Assembly (NCBI GenBank): GCA_964035575.1
Contig: OZ037850.1
Span: 826,501 to 890,500 of the forward strand
Reading direction: 5' to 3'
DNA length: 64,000 nucleotides
Source of the DNA: Rhynchopus sp. YZ270_cl-10
Taxonomy: Eukaryota > Euglenozoa > Diplonemea > Diplonemida > Diplonemidae
In this document: positions 1 to 11,100 of the stretch, piece by piece
Position numbering within the stretch: position 1 is the stretch's first letter
How the letters are laid out: the number at the start of each line of letters is the position of its first letter
Notes under the pieces: model-generated
Database searches by the model: none
Seen by the model: only the letters and a program-made list of their open reading frames with translations
Told to the model about the DNA's origin: nothing
Translations under genes and position numbers: made by a program

Positions 1-1284
1 TCGTTTTTTCTGAATTTGACCCACTGGGATGAGCCGAAAAATGACTGTGTTTTCAGGCTCTTTTTTTTTGTGGCTCACAAGAGGGAAATGCAAGGTAAAA
101 CCGGGGTAATTCCGTGTATTCGGATTTCATTGTTTTTTTTTTAGGTACACAGTCACGAAAGGGCTTTGTATTTCAAATCAACTTTTTTTTGGCCTCAAAG
201 AGGTTTCCTCTTCACTGCCAGTTTCCGGCAGTGCGAAAAGTACAATACCCCCCGGACTACTTTTTAGCCAGTACCTACGTCAGAGGCGTTTTGCACTGTC
301 AACTTCGCTTTTTTATTTTCCCACTTTTCCCCCCTGTATAAGGATCATAGCTGAAAGGCACCTAAACATGAGGGCTTAGTTGTCTTAAACGACGAAAAGC
401 CTTTTGTGTTTGGTGTACTGTCAAACGTCTTTCTCTTTTTTGTCTCGCTCTCTTCCCATTCCCCCATTCCCCCTTTACGTATTTATTTGTGGGAAAATTG
501 GAAACATGTGTAGTTGCCATCTTCACGCCATCGCCTTTTATGTTGTCGTCTACGAGAAGCAAAGACAGCCCAGTAGAGTTGTGTTGATTTTTTTTTTGTC
601 AGTGCCTGCGTCCCAGAGGTGTTTGCACTACCAACTTCACTTTTTTTTTTTTTTTGTGACATTACATTTGACAGGTTCGTTCTTCAAGTGTTCTATTTTC
701 CTTATGTAATGTGATTAGAAGGGCTCCTCTACCCCGTTGAGTTCTGTGGAGCAACAGAAATATATTCAAAAAAAACCCTCCCTTACTGCCTCTATGAACA
801 TTCCCCAAAATTTAAGTGACCAATAATAACTCGTCCATTTTTCCAAAACGACCCTATAGCGTTCCCCCCTGGCCCTTTTTTAATCATTTTTTTTTTTTCC
901 GACAAAACCATACGGCACACTGGGCTCCCCCTGTTCGCGATTCCCCCTCCCTTCAACATCCTTTCCCAATGTCCCCCCAACTTTCTCCAGCCTCTTTTTT
1001 GAGCCTCTTTGGCCTACGTTCATCTTGCCAACTCTTTTGTTCTCTCTCTCTTTTGAGGGGTTATTTTCGACCCTGTATATACTGTATAAGTTACACCCTC
1101 CTGTCTTTTTCTTCTACTCTCCACAAACCCTGCCCCACCAATTTTTTCCCCGCCCAAATTAGCGACTCAGGGGCTGTGCTCCTCTATAGCCTCTCCACAC
1201 TGCGCACGAGAGGCTTAGGGTCATCTTATAAACTATTCTTTTATTCCAAGCACGCCACAACCCCCATGCAGAAGCAGACACAAG
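1..1284. other. Non-coding spacer with dispersed-repeat fragments
   Basis: No convincing gene. The stretch is T-rich with many homopolymer runs. It carries fragments of repeat families seen elsewhere in the window: a CACAGTCACGAAAGGGCTTT-like piece near 130-180 (compare 20810, 44112 and 60585), an AGAGGCGTTTTGCACT-like piece near 275-305 and again near 610-645, and an AGAGGCTTAGGGTCATC piece near 1208-1228. A CAG acceptor-like site sits a few bases before the next start codon. Confidence 0.6.
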
Positions 1285-3519
1285 ATGGCTGATATGATTC
1301 CCTATGCGCCGTCAGCCATCCCTTCAAGCAGGCCCTGCACTGCAAGGGTGCTTCCATCAAACATGCTTTTACCAGAGGTGTGGGGGAGGGGGGTCATGGA
1401 GAAGCGTGGCTTCAAAGGGAGACGGCAACGGCCGCCTACAACGCGCTCTGGTAAGAAGTACCCTAAGAGCGCGAACCCCGTGGAAAAGGATAAGGGGCCG
1501 TACGGTGAGTATCCTTGCCCGTACGACACAGAGGAGTTGATGAAGGGGTCTGCACATCCGTCTGTTATGACGATTAAGGCACCGCTTCCTTGCCCGCCGA
1601 AGTCGAAGACGCAGCTTGCATTACCCTACCACATGGCTGAGGCAACGTGTACTTCAGGATCGCCGAAGAGCCAAAACCTTAAGTTTCTTAAGCAAAGTGG
1701 GTCTACCTTAGAAACCGCATCGCCCGCTGCGCATACTGCAATACCAGAGACGAATGCAGCGTTTTTGTACAAAGCATTTGGCATGTCGAATGTGGCTTCA
1801 CCAGGGAGAACCCCGCTTATCTCAGATCTGCTCGCAAAAAGCACGCAGGCTTCCGCATTCATGCAAGACATACATAAAGCAGAGGAGAAGCGGAGCCAAG
1901 GGTTTGAGCAGGTCTTTAAAAGCTTGGAAGCGTTGTTCAATAGGCTGAAGCATAACCATAGTCTCTCTGAGTCGTGGATTGCGATTTCGAGTTGGTTGGA
2001 TCAGTATCACAGCAGTAGTGATAGCCACCGTTTGTCGCATATCTGTGGGGAGACACTCAAGGTGCAGTACGAGGTCGATGCGCAGCGACGGAGGAAGCAT
2101 CCCAACCCCTCGATGACGTCGCTCAGCTTGACCATCCTCGACCAGCTTCTGCTCCTCACCATCAACCACCAGCCCTCCCTCGCCCCCGTCTGTCGTGCTG
2201 TCAAACGCGAGCTTGTCGGTGCCATCTACATGAGCCCGCCCTCCTCTGAAGCAGAAAACCTCTTCAGCCAGCAAGACGCCGAGCACGACCCGTACACCGC
2301 ACTGCTCAACCTCACAGAGCCGTACAAAGCAAAGAAAAGCTACTACTCCTTGACGCGTGAGTTGTCAAATAAAATGCAGCAGGCAGAGACAGATATTTTG
2401 TCAGAGGAGACAAAGCGTGAGAAGCAGCTGGCGGTCATGGACCGTGTCATCTCGTATTGGCAGATGGAGTTTCAGAAGCTGATCTTGAAGGTGTGGAAGA
2501 TGTATTTTGATCGTCAAAAGCTTGATAAGATGCGTGCAGAGGAGGCACGCAAGGCAGCAGAGCAGAACACCGAGCTGCAGGGACAGATCTCGATCCTCAA
2601 ATGCGAGGTGCAAGCACTGCGCAACGAGTTCCACCGCAAGACCGTTGAAGGTGCAGAGCGTCTCGCAGAAAAAGATGCTGATATTCGTGCACTCCAAGAA
2701 ACCGTCTCAGAGCTCACCGAAAGCAACGGCGAGATGACCGAACGCCTTGAAAGCATGCAGGAGTCGATGAACAACATCTACAAACAGGAGATCTCCCTTC
2801 GCGAGGAAATCACTTCCTACCAGACTGTCCTGGAGAACACCATAAAGTGCTACATGGAAGGCCCCAAGGCAGATGTGAACCGCCAAGAGCAGTTCAGCAC
2901 TATCCTTGGAGAGCTGAGTGCGACTGCTATCGGAGGCAACGTCGGGCACACAACGAGCATCGACGCAGTGTCGGAGTGGGTAAAGCGAGTCGACAAGAAG
3001 GAGAGTGTGAAGGACACATGCTCTGCAGACCTCGAGAACGTCACCAACATCATGGTGCTTCCGTGCAGAACGGTGGCAGACTTCTCCGTACATTACCTTC
3101 GCGTACTACGCTTCCTTGCACCACACGCTATTGTTGAAGCCGATTTTACGCGCATATTGGACGACCCACCTAAGATGCGTTTGGACTATTTTTTTGAGCT
3201 TGCCGGGAAATCCAGCGTTCACATCCCCTTCACCAGCGAGGATGCGGCTACAAACAAGGAAGATGCACAAATGTTCCATGGCTTCATTATCTCTGCATTA
3301 TTTACACGGTTTGCAGATGCAGGCTTGCCGGGAGAGTGGCTTCGATCCGACACACAGGATAAGGTGCCAGGACCCCTCTGGACATCCACTCCTACCACAC
3401 CTGAGGAGTGGGCAGCACGCATCAGAGAAGCATGGAAACGACGTGCCGCATGGAAGGAGCTTGTCTCAGGCATCAAGTACGCAGCGATGAAAGGGGCCAC
3501 AACGCGGAAGAAGAGGTGA
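1285..3519 (+). CDS. Coiled-coil protein of unknown function (744 aa)
   Basis: Single-exon reading frame starting at an ATG in good context (caagATGg), shortly after a pyrimidine-rich leader ending in CAG. Residues 1-60 are basic and proline/arginine-rich. A tryptophan- and aromatic-rich helix near residues 383-413 (motif FQKLILKVWKMYFDRQK) leads into a heptad-like coiled coil to about residue 530. A globular C-terminal part with many hydrophobic helices follows, and the protein ends in a short lysine/arginine tail. No signal peptide or membrane segment is visible. The helix-plus-coil layout is common in axonemal and centrosomal structural proteins, but I recognise no named family, so a structural role is inference. 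Base composition and codon use match the other genes here. Confidence 0.8.
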   Translation: MADMIPYAPSAIPSSRPCTARVLPSNMLLPEVWGRGVMEKRGFKGRRQRPPTTRSGKKYPKSANPVEKDKGPYGEYPCPYDTEELMKGSAHPSVMTIKAPLPCPPKSKTQLALPYHMAEATCTSGSPKSQNLKFLKQSGSTLETASPAAHTAIPETNAAFLYKAFGMSNVASPGRTPLISDLLAKSTQASAFMQDIHKAEEKRSQGFEQVFKSLEALFNRLKHNHSLSESWIAISSWLDQYHSSSDSHRLSHICGETLKVQYEVDAQRRRKHPNPSMTSLSLTILDQLLLLTINHQPSLAPVCRAVKRELVGAIYMSPPSSEAENLFSQQDAEHDPYTALLNLTEPYKAKKSYYSLTRELSNKMQQAETDILSEETKREKQLAVMDRVISYWQMEFQKLILKVWKMYFDRQKLDKMRAEEARKAAEQNTELQGQISILKCEVQALRNEFHRKTVEGAERLAEKDADIRALQETVSELTESNGEMTERLESMQESMNNIYKQEISLREEITSYQTVLENTIKCYMEGPKADVNRQEQFSTILGELSATAIGGNVGHTTSIDAVSEWVKRVDKKESVKDTCSADLENVTNIMVLPCRTVADFSVHYLRVLRFLAPHAIVEADFTRILDDPPKMRLDYFFELAGKSSVHIPFTSEDAATNKEDAQMFHGFIISALFTRFADAGLPGEWLRSDTQDKVPGPLWTSTPTTPEEWAARIREAWKRRAAWKELVSGIKYAAMKGATTRKKR

Positions 3520-3718
3520 TAAATAGACCTTCTAAGGGGTATAAGAAGGCTCATAGAGTTTTGGGTACGTTCACACACACCCACCACAAACCCAGCCAAC
3601 CTTAACAGGATGGACAAAAAGTACATTTTTTTTTTATAGATCCAAAGAACTCCCCCTTGACATAGTTTTGCTAGGTAGAATCCACTTCATATCACTCAAA
3701 AAAAGGATACACAGCAAG

Positions 3719-4468
3719 ATGGAGTCCGAGCGGGGCTGTGCCTTGCCGGGCATTCCTGGGTCGTTCCCTGTGTGGAGTCTTCCTGCGAAGGGGAAGGACG
3801 CGACGTTGGTTTCACGACAGCTTGTAATGAAGCGTGGTCTTGTTGACTTCCTCGTTGCGGGGGAGGATGTGGGGTGGGGGTTGGTGGATGGTGGGGGGCG
3901 GCGGAAGTTTCCTACACGGAGTGGGGCAGAGGTGAACTGGCCGCGTGGGAAGCCTTGCAAGCCTTTACTATGCAGCCAGGAGGGGCTGGGGGAAGGGAAG
4001 GGAAAACGCTTTGGCATTGAACCGACCGCGCGGGCTGTCGAGACGCACGATGAGCCTTCAGGACGGCAGCGGACCCAGGAGCCTCGTACTGTGCATAACA
4101 ATAAGCTCTTTACAACAAAGCGGACGGTCCGTCTCGAGGACGGACAAACAGCCAGCCGCAGAACTGCAAACGAAATGAGTCACGAAATGATGATGACCCG
4201 CAAGCGCAGTGTGTACTTCAAGTCAGACGCACGCAACAACATCCCCGAAGCTGCCCCCGGTGATAAATCCTACCACTGCCCCTCCCACTCACACGCCTTC
4301 CACAAAGACAGCGCTGCCCTCCTCCCCAAATGCGGGGTAGAAAAAACCCTCCCCCCCATGCAAGCCTGCTCCGCAAGACGTGCTATTCCCAGAGAAGATC
4401 TCCAAGCAGTGCACGACCTGCCTAAAGTTCCGAAGGATGGGAGCAACTGGGATTTTCTGTCGAAGTGA
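3719..4468 (+). CDS. Small basic protein of unknown function (249 aa)
   Basis: The ATG at 3719 is preceded by an acceptor-like acacag and has the same caagATGg context as the gene before it. The open frame continues 51 nt upstream without another ATG, so this start is preferred. The product is rich in Arg, Lys, Ser and His, with Cys scattered in the C-terminal third. It shows no signal peptide, membrane span or recognised domain, and ends in WDFLSK. It lies 200 bp after the coiled-coil gene on the same strand. A second coding-looking stretch at about 4619-4749 could be an exon of this gene, but no GTAT donor joins the two cleanly. The gene is supported by length and composition only. Confidence 0.6.
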   Translation: MESERGCALPGIPGSFPVWSLPAKGKDATLVSRQLVMKRGLVDFLVAGEDVGWGLVDGGGRRKFPTRSGAEVNWPRGKPCKPLLCSQEGLGEGKGKRFGIEPTARAVETHDEPSGRQRTQEPRTVHNNKLFTTKRTVRLEDGQTASRRTANEMSHEMMMTRKRSVYFKSDARNNIPEAAPGDKSYHCPSHSHAFHKDSAALLPKCGVEKTLPPMQACSARRAIPREDLQAVHDLPKVPKDGSNWDFLSK

Positions 4469-5131
4469 ATTTGGTGAGGGGATAACTAATGCGCTTTCCA
4501 GCGTGATTTTGGGGGTTTTAGCAATTTTTTTTTGGCTAGTACTCAGTTTTAGTAAACCCGCCCATTTTGGTTACGATATTTTATTTTACCTGCTTTTTAA
4601 AAGCCGATCATGCGCTAATGCAGAAAGTATCCGTCAAGGCTGTCCTTACAGATTCCTGCCAAAGCGGCCGTTGCACTTCGCATTTCCTTCACTTCGGCTT
4701 CGTCAAGACAATGCACTACAGAAAGGATCTGTACAGCTTGATGCCCTGAAGCGTGCGACATCATCCTGTGCTGTGGTTTTGGGTGAAATGGAGGGAGCCA
4801 GCCTTGTGTGTCATTGTCGATTCATCAATACGGCATTTTACTCCTGCACCATCGCCTCTCTCTACACACAATTTTTGTGCCATATTTCGCACTTCACTTC
4901 CTCAAAAACCATCCCCACAGAGCGGACCTACACAATATCCGGAGGGTCTCCTGGGGAGGGGGACATATTTACCTATATTTTTATTTTGTGATAGTTTAGA
5001 TTTTTGCATCCTTTTTCGTCCTTCCTCCCCTTCCCTCCGCCTCATCCGTTCGTTCTATACGCAAAGCTTCTGCACAGAGTCGTGTTGGGAAGCGTACTGT
5101 AGGGTAGTGTGTTGCGGTGTCCGCGGGAAGG
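4469..5131. other. Spacer before the giant gene
   Basis: Mostly non-coding. The segment 4619-4749 is less T-rich than its surroundings and stays open to a TGA, with coding-like codons. It could be an unlinked terminal exon, but the evidence is weak. From 4985 to 5100 the sequence is pyrimidine-rich and includes tctgcacag, which could serve as a leader acceptor for the giant gene. Confidence 0.4.
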
Positions 5132-8100
5132 ATGCCGCAACGAACGTTGGTGCGAAATGGCAGCACCGCCTCCACCTCTATGCTTCTCTCGTCCCGGCCG
5201 CGTCCTTTGCGAGCTGTGGTGACAACAGTGGCGTTGCTGCTCCTCTGCGACTCATTGTGTCTTGGCGCAGCCGCGCAGGCCATCCTCTCCATCCCAACCG
5301 TCGAACAAGATGTCACCGAGCAACAGCTCAACCAAGGCACCGCCTTCGCTGGAGGCGATGGTGGACTAACCATCTCCGTGACAGGCGCTGTCTTCAACGT
5401 CCCTCTTGCCTCAACAGACAAAGCCGCGATCATCACAAGCATGGTCTCAGATTCAAGCCAAAAGGACGGATTTGCAGCGCATAAAAGCTCGCTCTTGCAG
5501 GTCTCCTCCATCTCCAATACCGCATCAACGATTATCATCACCTTCCGCGCACAAAGCGACTTCGACATCGACTTCAATGAGAACATCAACATCACCGTGC
5601 CCGACACAGCGTTGACTACAGGGGTGGGGATCATGACGCAGGCAGAGCCAGTGCAGATCAGGGTAGCGACAGGGACCATCGTCATCGCAAAACGGCCATA
5701 CGAGAACCCCCAAGGAGTGGCGACAGGGCACGTCATGACGGAGAACGACGCACGCACAGACCGTCCCTCCTTCTGGGTGGCAGTCTCGCCCTGGGAGAAC
5801 TGGAAGCAGATCGACGGTGCGCCTGCAGGGATCAACAACATGGCAACGAACTGCACAGCAAGCAACAGAATCAGCCTGCCATATGGGTGGGACGCAAGGG
5901 TCAACCTGGGGATGCTCGTGGAGTGGCACACAGCGCGCTTCACAGACTCCCTGGGCGAGTACCTGAAGCTGACGACCGTGGCAGGGCTCGAGCAGTGGCG
6001 CTATCTCGAGGTCTTCATCACACCTGACCCAGACTACGACACGTCTCTCATAGAAACCATCACCGTCAACGACATCTGCGCTGCCCCGTACCTTGGAAGT
6101 GGGCTGAACCCCAACCCTAACGTGAAGCTGTCCTTCGACATCAACCCCACCTCGGGCACGTACTACATTGAAACCAACAGAGGCGACAGCATCTGGGAGA
6201 CAGACATCTCCGTCGGTGCACACTGCGACTGGCAAGGCGTGACAAGTGTGCAGTTTGGCTACCCTGACCCCTACTGCAACTACGACACGTCTGTCAGCAA
6301 CCCCAGTCAGGCAAGCACCTATTCGCCGTTCATCATCACTGTGAAGTTGGAAAAGGGAGAGACGTGGCTGCAGACAGCCACTGCACAGGCAGCGATGATC
6401 TCGGCATTCGAATCGGGTGCGGGGTCTGACTTTGTTGGACACCTTGATGAGATGTTCAAGGACACGACTGGGACAAACATCGACGTCACGTACACGGACG
6501 ACTGGACGGCAGTGCTCAACGTGCGCACGTGGCCACAGTGGGCTTTGGCGAAGCGTAACAACTTTGAGGTGCTGGACGTCACGATCGAGGAGTACATTGA
6601 GCTGAAGCTGAGCCACGCGAGCGTCGCGTCGAACGACATCACCATTGCTCCTCAGAAAAGTACTGCAGGTTCCACGAAGAAGCCGGGGTTCACCGTCAAG
6701 CCTGCGCCTGGGTGGCTCATTGCAGAAGGCAACACACAGCAGTGCGGCACCTCCACACAGGCGGTGTGCTCGGGGGGATGCTCCTGGAACTACGACCAGC
6801 GCTGCGTCACCACCGACAGCGAGAAGCGCGATATGATCTTCACGGAGACTGAGCTGCGCACAGGCACAGTGCGCCTGTCTCTGATGTTCGGGTCCCCACC
6901 AGGCTACCTCCCCGACACAAAGGAGGCGGTGGGCAGTGCGCTCTACAGGCCCTACCACGGGAGCACAACCGAGACGTGGTGCACTGCGGTGCTTGCCACA
7001 GCAAGTGTCACGTCGACGGCAAACCGTTGCGCAAAGGTCATCGACAACACAGACGTGCAGCTCGCGATGGTCAGCGACCTCACCACGCTTCTCACCAACA
7101 CGGCAGGTGGCAACGAGCCACTCCCGACGTACTGGAACGGACGCGAGGCCGACTTGCTCACGGCAGCAGCAGTTTCGGTGTTGCCGCGCGAGATTGCGAT
7201 TAACATCCCTGCAGACCCGGAATTCGACATCTTCACCGACGAGGTCGTGCAGATCTACATCCCCGGGTGGAGTGGCACTGTGAACGCACCCGTGACGCCG
7301 TACGTGATGACCAGCAGTGGCATCGTGCCTGTCGGGCAGCCACTCAACCTGACCATCCGCCCCGACCACGGTGTGCTCACAGTCACCCATGCTACCAAGT
7401 CGCATACCGCTGCCTTCATCGAGTTCACGGAGGAAGAGATCCGCCAAGGCGCAGGTGTGCTGACCTTGACTTGGGAGGGTGAGATGTGGAAGGCAGGGTG
7501 CTGTGGGCAGCAGGCAGGTGTTGGCTTGGGACTGAAGTCTGAACGGACTATGCTGGCGAACCCGATGGGGTGGAACGCACGTGTCTGGAACGACACAGAG
7601 CTGCTCCCCGACTGGAAGGTTGAGGTGAAGGATATGCCTGCTGGGGTGACCATGTACGGGCGCACCCTTGAGCTCACGCTCCTGCCAGACGCTCTCTATG
7701 ACACCTCGACCGATGAGCACATCACGATCTCCATCTTCCCGGATGGTGTGATGTCTGCCTTGTCGTACTTTGGGTTCGGGTATCCACAGGCAGCCTGCGA
7801 CCCAGTGACGTCTTCGGCAGCATGCTCTGACTTCTCGATCAACATCAAAGCTGTGGGTGGACAGGTAATGTGTGTTGGGGGTGTGAATGACTTTGTGTGC
7901 CCAGACATCACCGAGGAAGATGTGCGCACAGGTGGCAAGATTATGATCCTCCGTCTTGATGTGGGTGAGACGTGGAACACACTTGACTACCCATCACCCT
8001 TCCAATCGACCTTGATCGGGCTCATGAACTCTGTTGTCACTACCTCCTCCGAGCCACTCGGCTTCCAGGCCAGGAAGAATAACATCGTTCTCCCTGCAGG

Positions 8101-11100
8101 CGTCGTCGCAGACATGTCCAACTCGTCGCGTGAGCTCATCATCACACTCACGGCTGACCCCAACTACGACCTCGTGAACAATGCAAGAGAGCAGGTGCGC
8201 ATCGAACTCTTTCCACGTGCGGTCTCATCGGGGCTCATCACAACCCCACAGGTATTGTCGTTCTACATCACGCGTGCACCCACAACAATGGCGCTGTCTG
8301 GTTGCCTTGGTGTGCAGCCCAACCGCCTTGTGGGTAACCCAGCGCCCACAACAAGCCCACCCCTGCCAGCCCTCGCAGACTGTGCCACAGGTAGGCCGAG
8401 TGTGGCGCAGATCCACAGGGTCCCTCATCCGACGACAGCCAACGAACGTGTCACGTCGTTGGTGATCACAGAGCAGGACATCAGGGAGGGTGACGTGAGT
8501 CTGCGTCTGACGCTGCAGTGCGGAGAGACGTGGCAGACAGCAACACAGGTGCAGGCTGCGACAGGCAAGAGCCGCGAGGAGCTTATCAAGGAGGCGTTGG
8601 CAGGTGTCCCGCTGCTCGACAGCATGCTGAGCACGGCAGGGCTTTCCACGCAGATCGTTATCCCGTCACTGGCGACATGCCCTCAGACGCTTGCCATCTT
8701 GCTGAAGAAGACACCCTTGCTCGATGTGTCGGCAGTCACAACAGTGGAGATGAAGCTGGACAGTGCACTGTTCGTGTCTGGAGAGGACTACCCACCTGTG
8801 TACTTCACCATCATTCCGTTCACCGGCACCGTTCTGCTGAACATTAAGACAAACTCCGTTTTTGACAGCGTGAACAACGTTTACACCACCGGCGCCACCG
8901 TTGACAATGGTGTGAACAGTCCCCTGGCGCAGTACACACTCGATGAGAACGTGATTCGCGGTGGTGGCTTCCGCCTGAACATGACCTTTGAGGTGGGCGA
9001 GACGTGGCGCAACACAGAGGAGTGCAGGCTGGCCCTGCTGGGGAACTTCGAGGGGCTGGTGAACCCCAACCAGGCGCCGTCGTACTCCTACAAGGACACA
9101 GACGCATGGGGGCCTGCTACCGACAACGTGCACAACACGGCGCTCAACCTTCCGACAGGTTCGGGTGCAGTGGAGTTCCACCCCAACGGCGAGACGCGCA
9201 CTGTCATCATCAACTTTGCGGCGGTCTCCTTCTACGACATCTCTGTGGCACAGAACATCTCCATCGAGGTAAGCGATGTGTGCACCGAGTCGTACCTCAA
9301 GCCGTGGTGGGAGGACGGGGTGCGTGAGACAAAGCCGGAGTACACTGTCACTGTCACCGAGTCGCCCGATGTCGGCACGAAGGTGGCCGAGGGCGACATC
9401 TACACACAGTCTTTCAGAAACGGTACGTACCTAATGCTGCACGACTCAGGCTATCCTGGTGTTGGCATCATCACCATCACCCCTGCACCTGGCTACATCC
9501 GTCTTGAGATGCTGGACGGCCGTGGGTGCAGTGGCACTTGCGATGCTGCGAGCGCTGTGGGGGGCGACATTGAGATCACCGACCTCGAAATCAGGAACGG
9601 TCTTGGCACCAACAGGTTGCGTCTGACAATGGTGGGCGAGACGTGGGCAGTGGACAGCGACACGCAGGCGGGAACCACCTGCGCTACTGCCACTACCAAC
9701 CAGTGGTGCCAGACTGCCCCCGACCAGCGTGAGGATGTGTGCATCCCCACCGCCCCTGCGACCACATGCCAGTGCACCACAGCACCGTTCTCGACGTGCT
9801 GCAACACCAACTCGCGCTGTGACGGCTCTGGTGCGTCACCCACTCTGTCTGCGTTCAACTTCAAGACCCTCATGTGGTACTACACGTACATCTTGGGGGA
9901 GGACTTCCCCACCACACCGGTGACGGGGGGAGGCACCTTCACAGGGACAGTGGGGTCGGCGATCATCGCGTCTCCGAACAACCCGACCACAGGGTTCAGT
10001 GCGCGGAAGTCGACTGTGTTCCCTGCACCTACGCTTGCCGGGACGACAACCTCAGTGACGTACATCTCTGCCAACGTCGTTGAGATCACACTCTCGCAGG
10101 ACACGACGTTCCGCCTTGACTACGACGAGCCTGCGTTCATCAGCGTACCAGGGTTCATGACACGGTCGGGGATGCCTCCTATCCCAAACAACCTGAACTT
10201 CTCGTTCATCGTGACACCCATCCAGGTGGCGCTCGGGCCTAAGAACACGTTCACCGAGAGGGAGATCCGACAGGGTGTGACCCTCACGCTGACCATCACC
10301 ACACCAGGGTGCTGGGCACCGGAGGTCGAGCCCTTGGTGGTGGAGAACATGCGCAGCGACAGGACAATCGTTCAGGAGCCGCACGGGTGGGAAAGCATCG
10401 TGCGTAAACCGTGGAACAGCAGCTACACTCCGACCCCCTACGACCCGGCGGTGTGCACGAAGACTATTAGCATGTACATCAATGCAACGAACTTTGGCTA
10501 TGTTAATCAGGAGGACGCATACGACATTACTACTACGGAGATTATCACAATTGGGATGCTTGGAGAGATGGTGGGCTCGTCCAGCGCACCTGTGGGTGTA
10601 CCGGTGAACCCGTTGACGTTCACCATCACCCCAGAGGCGGGAGGCGTGGAGGTGTACCCAGCACTGTTCTACGAGTACGACATTCGCACGTGTGTGGAGC
10701 CGAAGGAGATCATCATCCGTCTGTTTGGTGAGACGTGGCCTCTGCAAGGCCCCGGCACTGTGGGCAACCCAGGGGTGTACTACCCACCCTCAGCCGCTCT
10801 CGCAGACCTGCAGAACTGCATCGTAGACTCCATGGACGGCGTGACACGCAACTCCGACTTCGACCGCTTGAAGCTCGACACAGACGGACACGCTCTCATC
10901 GACCCCGCAGCTATCGTCTTCAGAAACCCTTGGGAAGCAGTCGTGCTCATGAACTGCACCATGCAGTACAACTCGCCCGACCCAGAGATCGTGTTGGTGG
11001 ACCTGCCTGCCCGTTGCGTGAAATCAGGCATCAAGCCGATCGCCTCCGAGGGCCCGTCTCCGCCGCGTTTCCAGATTCTGATTGAGCAGGCGGCGTCTGT

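Noticed and set aside
5117-5131. Upstream GTG start for the giant gene
   Set aside because: Nuclear genes rarely start at GTG; the first ATG is at 5132 and gives a normal signal peptide. The same reasoning moved the cyclase start from TTG 50724 to ATG 50736 and the small gene from TTG 3668 to ATG 3719.
5525-7720. 731-codon open frame on the - strand
   Set aside because: Lies wholly inside the giant + strand exon, antisense to its repeated modules; its His/Arg/Val/Cys-rich composition is typical of antisense shadow frames in GC-balanced coding DNA.
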